Assembly: GCA_028023455.1 (NCBI GenBank) | Contig: JAQFVV010012402.1 | Coordinates: forward strand, 13,820,483 to 13,884,482 | DNA length: 64,000 bases | Direction of reading: 5' to 3' | From: Epiperipatus broadwayi | Taxonomy: Eukaryota; Onychophora; Udeonychophora; Euonychophora; Peripatidae | In this document: piece by piece, positions 1 through 11,459 of the stretch | Layout: each line of letters starts with the position of its first letter | Position numbering within the stretch: the first letter of the stretch is position 1 | The notes under the pieces: model-generated | Seen by the model: only the letters and a program-made list of their open reading frames with translations | What the model was told of the DNA's origin: nothing | Database searches by the model: none | Made by a program: the position numbers and the translations under genes

Positions 1-1361
1 ATTTGCATGCAATTTCCATAATTTCTGAGAAAGAAACAAAAATAATTTTCCCTATCAAAGCAAAAACAAAACAAGGGAGATCTGTAACTGCTTTACACTT
101 TATGGTAACATGACTTACTTTGTTAATTGACATCTGGTTTAAATTGCGTCATTGTGGGATTAAATTAATAGATTTGTTTGTTGTTTTATAATTTTGAAGT
201 AGTTTTCCAAGTTCTTGATACTATGGCATGAGCTTCCTATTCGTATTTATATTTTTATATTTCACAATCTGATTTTATAAAATTTGCTTTTTAAAAGCAG
301 GAATACTAAACAATATATATTAGCAGAGAATTGATTTGTTTATTAAATTAACTTTCTTATGTGAAGCATAATGTTGTGAGTAATCATTAAGCAAAGGTTT
401 TTATATTTTGCACTGTGTTAATCATTTTTTCTTAAGATTAATACATAATGACCATTGCTTAATGATTTCCGTTTGCTAATAATTGCATCATATGAAAATC
501 TAATACTTTTTCTAAAAGATATTACTCTTAGCAAAGACTTTTAAAAAATGTATTAATCCATGTAATGAAAGAATCTAGATTTCTTTATTCAAATTCTTTA
601 TCAAATTACTGCTACGTTCTTTTCATCCCAATTAAAATTAAAAGATTTGTCATATTAAAAAATAAATAAATCACAACTTCAATACCTGATACGTTCTCCA
701 TTAGTGATGAGAAGGCTGCATTATACTACAATTCTATTATTTGTTTTTAAAATCACTATAGCAACAAATCATCTGATTGATTCAGATTAATTTAAAATAT
801 TTGGATATTCTCTCATTTTAAAATTTGTTATTGTATACTTCTCATTTCAAACTCCACCAGTGTAAAAATTCAGACCACCCGCTCTCAATACACAGATTTT
901 GTGACCATTTGATAACTTAGTGGAATTAATCACCTACATCTTTATGTTCATAATTAAATATTATAAATATAATTAGTTGTTTATTTTAATTTTATTTAGA
1001 TTGATTATTATATTTACATATGGTTTTAAAAATTAATTACCAAACATATATTTGGTATATTGGCATTAAAACATAAATCATCTACCATTTAGAATTATTG
1101 TTGTAAAAATAGACAATGTTCGATTCTATTATCCCCTCTTAATTACAAATTAAAATACTTATATATATATATAAAAGGTTTCATTTTCAGATATTATTTA
1201 TGATATTAAAAAGATCATTAAAGTTTATAATATAATTCAATACTGAGATGAATATAATAAATTATATCAAAGATATAGAAAGCACAGTGATAAACTTCAC
1301 TGATGATGAATAAGCATTATCAATTGATCACAATATCATCTATGTAGTTATGTCATATAAG

Positions 1362-1395
<34 letters not shown>

Positions 1396-1439
1396 ATTAT
1401 ATGACATCGATATCTCTTATATATATATATATATATATA
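1..1439. other. AT-rich non-coding stretch with short AT runs
   Basis: No coding region, RNA gene or recognisable mobile element is visible. The end of the stretch holds two (TA)n runs at about 1368-1392 and 1419-1441, which together with neighbouring bases form an imperfect palindrome. Short frames here follow the low-complexity sequence and look like chance. Confidence 0.6.
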
Positions 1440-1532
1440 TAAGAGAATTGAACTCAGACTTTCAAGCTTCCTACAGCTATGAACTCCATCGTATACAAAT
1501 GATACCCATGACCACATGTGAAAAAGATAAAT

Positions 1533-1590
1533 GATCTCCAATATATGTATTTTATGCTGAGCCAGCATTCATCAGTTGGTCCAGATTACC
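1533..1590 (-). ncRNA. Hammerhead ribozyme motif, family H1, decayed copy a
   Basis: Read on the minus strand: core CTGATGA (1575-1569), stem II ATGCTG/CAGCAT closed by GCT, then AAAA where GAAA is required (1553-1550), then TACATATA and TTGGAGATC. Stem II has changed from the G-C closing pair of its sister copies to A-U, so pairing is kept. The lost G of GAAA predicts an inactive ribozyme. Confidence 0.5.
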
Positions 1591-1969
1591 ATCTCCCACA
1601 CAAATATACAATCAGTGCTCAGGTTATATTAAATAGAAAATCTTCAAACTTTAATGGACAATCTTTAATATTCTTCATCTTCCAACTCTTCAGCCATCCA
1701 TATCATTGCAAATCTGATGATGAAACACATAACTTTAAGTCACTCTGACCCCTCACCCATAGGATCCCAATATGTCCACTTAAATACAACAGAAGAGGGA
1801 TGGGCAGAATACAGGTTGAATATGTAATATTTAAATATAAGTATATTGTCTATACTAAACTTGAATGAAATTAGAAAGAATTTGAACTCTGACTTTCAAG
1901 CTTCCTTCAGCTATACACTCTGTCTTATACAACCAATACACATGCCCACATACATGTGGTAAAGATAAA

Positions 1970-2022
1970 TGATATCCAATATATGTATTTCGTGCTGAAC
2001 TAGCACTCATCAGTCTAGATCA
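1970..2022 (-). ncRNA. Hammerhead ribozyme motif, family H1, copy b
   Basis: Minus strand: CTGATGA (2013-2007), stem II GTGCT/AGCAC with loop AGTTC (2006-1992), GAAA (1991-1988), short stem III region TACATA, then TA and TTGGATATC. All catalytic core bases are present. The inner four pairs of stem I seen in sister copies (CCAA with TTGG) are missing on the 5' side because of a small deletion, so folding of stem I is doubtful. Confidence 0.55.
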
Positions 2023-2110
2023 CCATCTCCCATACATATATACAATCAGTGCTCAGTTTATATTAAAACAGACAGCTGAGCACTGATTGTATATATGTGT
2101 GGGAGATGGT

Positions 2111-2160
2111 GATCTGGACCAACTGATGAGTGCTGGTTCAGCCCAAAATATATATATTGA
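2111..2160 (+). ncRNA. Hammerhead ribozyme motif, family H1, decayed copy c
   Basis: Plus strand: CTGATGA at 2123-2129, preceded by GATCTGGACCAA (5' side of stem I). The 3' side of stem II reads CAGCCC instead of CAGCAC and GAAA reads AAAA. It aligns base for base with the better copy at 2573-2631 and is probably inactive. Confidence 0.5.
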
Positions 2161-2572
2161 AGATTTATCTTTTCCACATATATGTGTCATGTTTTTCAGT
2201 TATATAAGATAGAGTGCATAGCTGCAAGGATCTGAAAGTCTGAGTTCAAGTTCCTTCTAATTACATTGTTTAGTATAGACAATATACTTATATACTTATA
2301 CTACATATTCAGTCTGTATTCTGCCAATCCCTTTTATTTAAGTAAACATATTGGGGTCCTATGTGTGAAGGGTCAGAGTGACTCAAAGCCAACATGGGCA
2401 TGCCATTAATATTGACATCAACAAGAGCTTTGAGTGTTCCACCATCGGATTTGCAATGATGGTTTAAGAGTTGAAGGAGTGTAGAAGATAGAAGCTTGAC
2501 CATTAAAGTTTGAAGATTTACTATCTTAATATAAACTGAGCACTGATTATATATATATATGTGTGAGAGAGA

Positions 2573-2631
2573 TGGTGACCTGGACCAACTGACGAGTGCT
2601 GGTTCAGCACGAAATACGTATATTGGAGATC
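2573..2631 (+). ncRNA. Hammerhead ribozyme motif, family H1, best copy
   Basis: Core CTGACGA at 2589-2595 (fits CUGANGA). Stem II 2596-2610 is a perfect six-pair hairpin GTGCTG/CAGCAC with a GTT loop. GAAA is at 2611-2614. TACGTA follows (2615-2620), then the cleavage triplet ATA ending at 2622. Stem I pairs CCAA (2585-2588) with TTGG (2623-2626); after an internal bulge GGA, outer pairs link GACCT with AGATC, with one mismatch. From the last A of GAAA to U16.1 the stem III sequence reads ATACGTAT, an eight-base palindrome, so two copies could share a stem III as dimeric hammerheads do. Catalytic activity is inferred, not shown. Confidence 0.7.
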
Positions 2632-2700
2632 ATTTATCTTTTTCACATATATGTGATCATGTGTAACGTTCAAGTTCCTTCTAATTACAATAACTTTAGT

Positions 2701-3692
2701 ATATATAATATACTTATATTTGAATATTATATATATATAGAGAGAGAGGGGGAGTAGAGAAATAATGTTACATTTATATATTTAAGAAGTTCTTGATATC
2801 CACATTTAAATATTCACCTTTTTTTATTTTATATTATTGTTATATATAACAAAATAAGGTATCCCTCTTTTTTTTTCATAAATACCTGTTATTATTATTT
2901 TTTTGGCCCTTCTAATTTTAGTTTTAAAAATTGTTATTTTCAGATTTGCAATTGATAAATATTCTATATTGATTATATCATACATATGTAAATTTATTTA
3001 ATATTCTGCATATATATATAGTATAGGCATGCATATATTATGAATTAGATATATATATATAAAAGTTTATTATATTTATATTTCTTTAAAGTACTATTTA
3101 ATCTGGGATTATCAATCTTAATTTTAAAAAAAGTTAATTACGTGAAGAGTTGAAGTTTTCTTACCTTTCCCAATGCCATATTCTCTCGAGAATGCTCATC
3201 GAGACTTCTGAATGAAATAGTATTCATAGGAAAAGAAAAGCTACTGCACTTATTTACACTTAAAAAATAACAGCTAAGATAGAATAGTGAAATTGTGGTA
3301 GAATGAGAAAAGAAAAAAGAATTCAAACGATTTTTCCTTTTCTAATTCTATTCATTGAATAGATTGATCAAAGAAATTTATTCAAAGCATCCGGAAAATT
3401 TAAAATCAACAAGCTCTACATGAATTAACTGCTTTTTAAGAGGAATTATAATAAACAGTTTGATCTCTTAATTAAGATCTACATAGTGTAGAGTGTAGAC
3501 AAATGTGAGTGAGGACGCAATGCGAATTTGCCGAAATTAAATTTACATTTTAATTAATAAATTTAATTGAGGTTAAACTAATAGGACTATAATATTTTGA
3601 CAAGGAAATGTACGTTTTTATTCTTATATTAAATTATTATAGAAGTATTAAACTTTATTTCACGAGTTCATTATTGTGATTTTAAAAAAAAT
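2701..3692. other. AT-rich non-coding stretch
   Basis: Only short (TA)n and poly-T runs are seen (for example 2729-2745, 3012-3022, 3048-3061). No gene or recognisable repeat family can be supported here. Confidence 0.5.
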
Positions 3693-3762
3693 CCTTTTTT
3701 TCATATGTCATAGCATCGGCCGGGACGCGAACCCACAATAACCTCTCGGCTAACAACGCCTT
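3693..3762 (-). repeat. tRNA-derived SINE, truncated copy
   Basis: On the minus strand the sequence reads GGCGTTGTTAGCCGAGAGGTTA, then a deletion, then a box B-like GGGTTCGCGTCCC, then CCGATGCTATGACATATG and an A-rich tail. The same head, box B and TATGACA tail recur at 16549-16642, 41521-41629 and 42047-42151, which defines the family. The anticodon-arm region is missing here, so this is not a working tRNA gene. Confidence 0.7.
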
Positions 3763-5450
3763 TTATTTTAAATGGAAAATTGAATAGATTTGCATAAACT
3801 TTATGCTATTTATTTATTCATTCACTTATTTTTGTGTTTAATGTTGTCAAATGGTCTGTTTCACTTATGTATATGTATATTGTGTTTGCCTTTACAGAAG
3901 CAGATGCTTTTCTAAGTTATATACTTTATTTTATCAAATTTATTCATGTATATTTTTGTGAACACCATCAGGGGTTGAATGATTAATTTTGAAACTTGAA
4001 GCAAGTCTTAAGAAAAATATGCCTTTTAAATTTATTGCGTATATTAAAAAAATAATAATAATAAAAATATTTATTAAAAATATATATATATAATTCAATA
4101 TAATGCCTTTTTCAATTCAGAAATCTGAGACAAAATGCTTTACTGTCTCACCTTGGCATCAATTCTATACACGATAATATATATATTCGTAGTGTTTATT
4201 TTCTTGGTTAGTCTGGTTGATTTGTGAATTTGGGATAATTTTGATTATATATATATATATTGTGTACATATCATGCTGGATGAATTTTAATTTCTTCTCA
4301 AACAGAAATAGTTACAGAATTTTACATTTGGTTAGATGCTTGCAGCCAACCCATCTAACCATCCATTAGTGATCAGCAAATGGAATCTGGTTATTCTTAG
4401 TTAAAGATTAAAGGTCATCATATTAATCTAGATTGCTGAAATAAGTGCCCATGTTCTGATTGTAAAAGAATAATCAAAAGATGATGCAGCCTTTATTACT
4501 GGTATGGGAAGTATTATAATGTTATGGACTATGAGTTCAGGAATATTTTTTACATCATAAATTTTTTTATTGCCCTAATAATTTTCATATTTTTGATCAT
4601 ATTCTCACAAAAACTAATACATGGATATAGTACATTTAATTTTTTTTTAAAAAAAAAAAAGACAATATATTCCAAATAAAGCCCCTCGTAATTTTTTCAA
4701 TTTATTTTTTTATTTATTGTAGTAAGAGCAATTGTTTATTCTATTTGGTTTCCTCCCAATTATCTCTTGTAGACTTGGGCAATTAATAGAAACTAGATGA
4801 TAACATTATAATTCACATTATAGACTAATTTGTAACCATTGCAATCTTCTGTGAGGAGCTGGCTTTGGATTCATATATCTTGGTCAAAAATTAGTCTGAT
4901 GATATGAATTAATATTTTTATCTACTACTCATTGATTACTTAAGATTGCAATAGATGGCTCTGAAGTAAAGCAAATAGAATGAATTAGTTGTTCTTAATG
5001 AAGAAAGTGTATTTTAATGATGTCATCTCTACTTGCATTTCAACAATATTTTGAAAATTAAATAAAGCATGCAAAAAAATGGCATATGCTACATAAATAT
5101 ATGACATGGTATTTGGAAATAAATGATTTCTCTTTAAAATAATATTTTTAAATTAATAATATAACTCTGCACTTTTCTTTAATGAATTTTTTTGTAAACT
5201 TAATATTTTTTGAAATAATATTTTCTTTCAGAAAAAAGGCAAAGAGCATTTTTTATAAATTGAGATTTTAAAATGAAATGAACATTTTCAATTTATGTAT
5301 AATTTAATATTTAAATTGTTATATTATTTCAAAATGAATTATCTCAATGAATTATTTCAAATGTATTCTTCAGAAAGTAAAGCTACTTTTAATTATGAAA
5401 ATAAAATAAAATTTATTAGTATTATAGTAATAATTACATTAGTTTGTAAA
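3763..5450. other. AT-rich non-coding stretch
   Basis: No coding region or named element is visible. There are homopolymer A/T runs (for example 4640-4662) and short TA runs (4079-4092, 4246-4260). Confidence 0.5.
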
Positions 5451-5547
5451 GCTATAACCTTAATACATGTGCCTTGTGTGCTTAATTTGTAGAGGTCTCT
5501 CTTATAATAAAATTAAGCACACAAGGCACATGTACTAAGGTTATAGC
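5451..5547. repeat. Small near-perfect palindrome
   Basis: The arm at 5451-5488 (GCTATAACCTTAATACATGT onward) is repeated inverted at 5510-5547, with only about two mismatches and a 21-bp spacer. It could be the two ends of a collapsed foldback element or MITE. No terminal duplication is evident. Confidence 0.7.
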
Positions 5548-5632
5548 CTTATATAAATATTGTGTGCTGACATTGCGCTTAATAAGTATTAATATTTACA
5601 ACTTTAAGTTAGTTTGTTAAAAAAATTGTCTG

Positions 5633-5946
<314 letters not shown>

Positions 5947-5949
5947 CTA

Positions 5950-8240
5950 AACTTATTTAGGTTCAAATATTGTCAGTTAGTGATAATTGGTAATTTCTTG
6001 GAAACATCAAAAGTTATGTCTATTTACATGGGTATTATCTCCTCATTTCTATTTTTTATTATAATAACAAACCATGGAAATATTTAATTCAATATGTATG
6101 TGTGTATGTATATGTTTTGTAAACATTAAAAACCAGTAACCACCTAAATATACCAATATAGATAGTAATCAATATATGCACATATGTATAAATTAGCTAA
6201 ATTCAGTTACTAATGTGTATTTGCACTTCTATCTCATCAATATTATTATTAAATAAATACTTGAAAACCTATTATTATATAATCTAATATTTATTTTGCT
6301 TGAAAAAAATATTACCCTATAAATTGTTTTTTATCTAGGATTTGGATGAAGTAATGAAATGTTCTGATTTTTACAAAATAAAAATTCTGTTATTAATAAT
6401 AATCACTAAATGCTGTTATATGTCATTTTAATTGAAATTCTATATGAAATAATTTAAAATAAAAAATACTATTTTAAAACTTATAAACCAAAACTTATAA
6501 TTTTTGAACACATTTAAAATTAATAATTTTAAACATGTTTAAATTTTTTATTTTTATATTTTTATAATAAGACTATTATATTTCCAGAGCTTTATTGCTT
6601 ACATTTGAAAATAATATATTAGCTTTATAGAATATATAACATTTTGACTTTATTATTGGGTAATCTAATGTAACCAAATGCATAAAATTACTTATCAGTA
6701 ATCAAATAGTTGATAAATAAATGCATAAGGAATATAAATAATTTTTTTTTATATCAAAAACAGGTTTATATAAAGAAATTTGATGCACTTTTAAAAGAGA
6801 TAATTAATATGCTATTTCTTTGCAAACATTCACTATATCATATTTTAGCAATGTTTTAAACAGTACATATACATGATAAATATATTATGAACTAAATATA
6901 ACTAAGATGAATTTATATTAGTGCCATTTTTAATTATTTCATTAACTTAGTAATGTAAAGGGAATATATGATTGACTCTAATAGTTGAGATATTATAATA
7001 AATTATTAACAAGATATTATCATATGGTGATAATAGACTTAAGCATATTCTTGTTAAATCTATCTTCAGGCAAAGTCCAATGACATTAAGATAAAGATTT
7101 TCTGAAAAAAAAAAAAAAAGCATGAATTTTTAAGATTCAAACAATTAATTAATAATTTTGGATAGACTGATGGCTTAAAAAGTTTTATCTGATAGTTGTT
7201 ATAATTAATATTAATAAAAAAATCATTTGGAAGGATATTAAACATGATGATGAGAGATAAGAATATTAATAAGAAAAACTCTTGCATTTCCCTCTCTAAA
7301 AAATGGCCTACTCAAGCCAATGATTAGTCATTCAATTATGCTAATCACCTTTCACATTTCTTTAATAAAGCCAGTAATCTTCTCCCATCTGTCAAATGCC
7401 ATAACTATGACTAATATAACTTAGTTCAAAGTGCACTAGGCAAAAATTGCGGATTTTTCAGATTTTAAGCATTTCTCATATATGTTTTAGCGTATAATTA
7501 TTTTTCCAGAATAATATAATATAAAAACCTTATTGCATGTCACTAATCTTCTTAAGTCAGAAACAAAGTAAAAACATAAAATGAGAAATATTACAAAAAA
7601 GAGAAAATGAAGAGTGTAATTAGTTTTCAAATTAACAACAGATAAAGTTATGTGAAAATGTATCAATATTGTTAAATAGATTATTCAAAAGAATGAATAA
7701 GAAATCACTGAGAAGTTCTAATAATTCTAATATGTAAGTAACATTTGCTGGAAAATAAACTCAAAATAATATCTTTGATTTTCTATAACTATTGTCTAAG
7801 CAAACAGAAAAACAAAAACAGAATTCTATCAATATCAACTAAACAAAGTAAATGAAAGTATAAATAGTCTAATTTAAGTCATATTCTGCAATCTTTAAGG
7901 TTGAATTATTAAACCCAGTTTATGACAACTGGTTCAAAAATATAATTGTGATAAAACAATATACAGAAAGAGTTATGCCTATCTTCATTCTAAAGCACAT
8001 AATTGTCATGGAAAGAAATATCAACACAATAATCAAATAAAAAGAAAATGTGTCAATTGATTAGAGCATTTTAAAATTCAATATTCAAGAATCTAAGGAT
8101 TCTGGTTCAAGGCTCATGCTAGTATTGTCACTGGTTAGGCCAGCAACATCAGAAGATGAGAGGAGAATAATACCACTAGAAAGTTATGCATAAACTAACC
8201 TGTGTGCTTTTACTAATAGCTGAATGTAATTGAAAAATTT
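5950..8240. other. AT-rich non-coding stretch
   Basis: No gene, RNA or repeat family can be recognised. Short frames are AT-biased and lack any domain signature. Confidence 0.5.
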
Positions 8241-8246
8241 AAATAA

Positions 8247-8346
8247 AGTAAATTTTTCTAAAGACATTCAATACTTAATATTAGATATGGAAGTAGTCCA
8301 ATATATAAATGCAACTAAAATATCATCGTCACAAACCTCCAGGGGA
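8247..8346 (+). repeat. Dispersed repeat, copy 1 (other copy at 51437-51536)
   Basis: About 100 bp beginning TAAATTTTTCTAAAGACATT is about 85-90 percent identical to 51437-51536 in the same orientation. The class of element is unknown, and neither copy has a clear target-site duplication or coding capacity. Confidence 0.7.
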
Positions 8347-8849
8347 AAAAATGCAGATATAGTTTGAAGATTAAAAAATCTAATGTTCAAATTTGTGCAG
8401 CATTAAGTTTGTTAAGATTTAAGATTTTCAATTAAAATTCCAATAAGTTCATGTCTTCTAAATATGATTTTCTTTTTTTAAAAAATAGATCATATATTAA
8501 TTTGATAATTTAATAAAGTAAAAAATAAAAATTTTATTGCAATAAAAAAATAACCTAAAATGAATTAATAAAAATAGATAACGAAAAAGCAGTTATAAAT
8601 AATAATAAAAAATTAAAAACGAATTAATAACTTATTAACAAATTACTAATCAAATAAAAAGCAAAAAATAGATTGATATTAACAATATCTAACTTAACAA
8701 ATGATTTGTGTTATTGTTAAAAACATTATAAAAAATTACAGATATAATAGCTTTTTAAAATTACTTAGTCGGTGGGGAAAATTAGACAGAAGAGTTTAAT
8801 TATGTGCAACTAAGAATTTATAGAGTTTTTTCTAGATTGTTTATTAAGA

Positions 8850-9490
8850 TAAATGAGTGCAAGAAAATTGGCACCTGTAAAAAAAACATGGTGAAGACAT
8901 ATGTGAAATTGTGACCTGGGCCATCAAAGAATCCTGATTTCACCAGAAATGCATCTTGTGAATAATTTGCCTTTTTTTATATGTTATTTTTCATGTGTGT
9001 GAAATATGTGTAAAAAGATGAAAGATATTAAATGTATTAATTATAATTACAACAATTATTTTGTATATTTTGAAGTATATTTGGAAAGATGGAGGTTTTA
9101 AAATATATTTAAGATATTGCAAATGGAATTAAAAAAAAAATAGTTAAATTAATGATCCTGGTGGTAGTATATTATTTGTAAATTAAGTTTAAAGTTTATA
9201 TCTGGGCTGAAAATATAATTTCTAGGTTGATAAATGATTTATAATAACCAGTAATATATTTATCTCTAGATATTATTGTTAAATGAATAAATGCAAAAAG
9301 TTTAACAATTGTAAACCAAGATCTAGTAATTTATTATTGATAAATGTCAAACAAAAATAAGAAAATATGTGAGAAATTGTGATCTGGATCACTGAAGAAT
9401 ACTCAATCAACCAGAGATGTGTGTTAGGGTGTTTTCAGGTATCTTCATTCATATGTTGAATTACATATATGTAAAAAGATAATGGTTTTT
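8850..9490 (+). repeat. Diverged direct repeat pair, about 460 bp apart
   Basis: Segments near 8885-9025 and 9355-9490 share the order ATGTGAAATTGTGAYCTGG, a GAAGAAT/AAAGAAT block, CCAGARATG, and a later TGTAAAAAGAT. The spacing matches that of the hammerhead-bearing families in this window. No complete hammerhead core survives, so the class is uncertain. Confidence 0.4.
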
Positions 9491-10109
9491 AGCTATTTCT
9501 AAAGTTATTATGTGATACTTTAACACCCCTCCCCTTTTCCTATAACTAGACAACAAATACTGTCACAACTTAAAATATAAAACTGATTTTTTTAGAACCT
9601 TAAGTAAGATGGAAATAAAATCTAGCATTTCACAGCTTTATTCATTTTTCTAGTTTCTTATGGTATGAAAATCATTTTTTATTATATCAGTAAAATTTAT
9701 TTCAAATACTACTGATCATTTGTAATTAACCAATGATCGAATTATCCTTTTAGAATTGCCAATGACAAGAAAATTGTTCAAACAAGACATTTTTCATGCA
9801 TTTATTCAGCAATTTATCATCTTTTCTGGTTATTCACTTTTTTTTTTTTTTTAGATACATAAAATGTTTTAAATAGCATATTTTGTGAACTATTTACAGA
9901 CCAAAAGTTATACAACTGTGAACAAAGACTTTGCTATTAATTGAAAGAAGTCTTATTAATTTCTTTTTAAGCCTTAATAAATATGATCAGAGAAATTTAT
10001 AAAATTCACTCAATACTATTTTATCATTATAGTTGTTATTGTTATGAGATTGCTCCATGATAAATAACTTGCATGGGTTATTCATAGATATGTATAAATT
10101 AGCATGATG
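9491..10109. other. AT-rich non-coding stretch
   Basis: Nothing recognisable apart from a poly-T run at about 9840-9852. Confidence 0.5.
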
Positions 10110-10207
10110 GATTTAGTGCTTTTGCCATCTAAGTTTAAGACCAGGGAATACTTCAGTTGATTTAGTGCTTTTGACATCTAAGTTTAAGACCAGGGAATAC
10201 TTCAGTC
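10110..10207 (+). repeat. Two-copy tandem duplication, 49-bp unit
   Basis: The unit beginning GATTTAGTGCTTTTG at 10110 repeats at 10159 with about two mismatches (for example GCCATC versus GACATC). The copies are adjacent, so the duplication is recent relative to the rest of the window. Confidence 0.9.
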
Positions 10208-11459
10208 TACAGAGTTCTGATAGTTCTCAACAAGGACATTGATTTGGGTTTTTTGAAAACAAAGGTTGTATGAATATGTGTGTGAATGTTTATTCTATCT
10301 TTATATCATGAATGAGATGGGTGGACAATAGGTTTTAGGAGTGATGTGGAAAAGTTATGGGTTGGAGAAACTGGATTAAATTCAGAGAATATCCTTGACC
10401 TGCAGTGGAATCTATAACAGATTAAAATGATAATGTTATATAGCATGTCTTTTTAAATTATGAATCAGTTACCTGCAAAAAAGACTGAATTTGTTTACTT
10501 CCAAGTTTCAAACAGATTCAATCTTTATGTCGTAGATATTGTAAATGAATGCACAGACACTTCACTATAAGATTTTTTTTATGCATACATATATATATAT
10601 GTTTAAAAAAATTTAGAAAATACCGAAAATACTACTTGTATATGTTAATACATTTATTATTTATTATAGTAACGTATACATACCACATAGCAAACTCGTT
10701 TATGTTTTATTGGAACATAAATATTCATTGTAATAGCCCTGTTTAAATAAAACCGATAACACTTAGTATTAATTATTGAGAACTATCTGGGTTGGTCAGG
10801 TGAGTGTATTGACTAAACAAAAAGATGTAAAAGTGCGATATGAAATTGCGATCATTTTTGGCAGGAGGGGTGTCAGACTTTATTCTTACTTCATATTACT
10901 CTAATTGATGTAGAATCCGGATTATAAAAAAAAAAGTTTCCCAGAATTTTCGTAAATAGTCACAAACCCTTACTTAAGATTATATGTTGTTTAAAATTAA
11001 GAAACTCTGGGCTACCTTTATGTCACTTGAGTAGCTTGAGATAAGAAATTGACTGATGGGACAAGATGACGGTGTTAGATGACAGACACTTGAATGACTG
11101 GTTTGTAATGTTAATTCCTAAATTTAGATATGAAAAATATATTTGCCTTTGGTAACTTCTAATATATATAAACTTAATCCAAGGAATCTTTATTAGAGCA
11201 CAAATAATTATAATTAAGGAATAAAATATGATGTACATGAATTAAGTGTTGAGACATGTGTTTATTATTATTAATGACTTTTGATTTACTATATATGTTG
11301 TTTATTGCATGTATGCTTCTTTTGAGAAGGTTAATGTTGTCATTGTTTAATATATTAACTGTTATAGACTACAGACAATTTGAAAAAGCTAACGGTTATA
11401 AAATTTTCATTTTGTATAGAAATAGAATTTTTGATCTAATTATCCAGATTTCAATTCAT
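10208..11459. other. AT-rich non-coding stretch
   Basis: Frames of 65-85 codons occur at 10549-10746 (+), 11023-11238 (-) and 11256-11513 (+). They are hydrophobic as expected of AT-rich chance frames, and they show no domain signature. Confidence 0.5.

Larger units (their letters stand above)
1440..2700. mobile_element. Hammerhead-bearing repeat (family H1): two dimers in inverted orientation
   Basis: Two copies of a roughly 440-470-bp unit lie head to tail on the minus strand (about 1440-2060) and two on the plus strand (about 2070-2690), meeting near 2065-2075, so the whole block is a large imperfect inverted repeat. The repeated ends share a segment running from TGAGCACTGATTGTATATAT through GGGAGATGGTGATCTGGACC to the hammerhead-like core. 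Hammerhead-like motifs sit at 1533-1590 (-), 1970-2022 (-), 2111-2160 (+) and 2573-2631 (+), that is 438 and 466 bp apart within each dimer. The inner part (about 2300-2520) is shared, with deletions, by the left dimer (about 1620-1860). This is the layout expected of metazoan retrozymes or of PLE terminal repeats: direct repeats carrying a hammerhead on either side of a short non-coding body. No intact protein is encoded. Confidence 0.7.

Noticed and set aside
1518-2503. Open frames 1518-1748 (+) and 2309-2503 (-) with similar peptides (CKSDD / CKSDG)
   Set aside because: They are the same repeat read in the two inverted dimers of family H1; the similarity reflects the repeat, not a protein family, and no longer frame can be traced.
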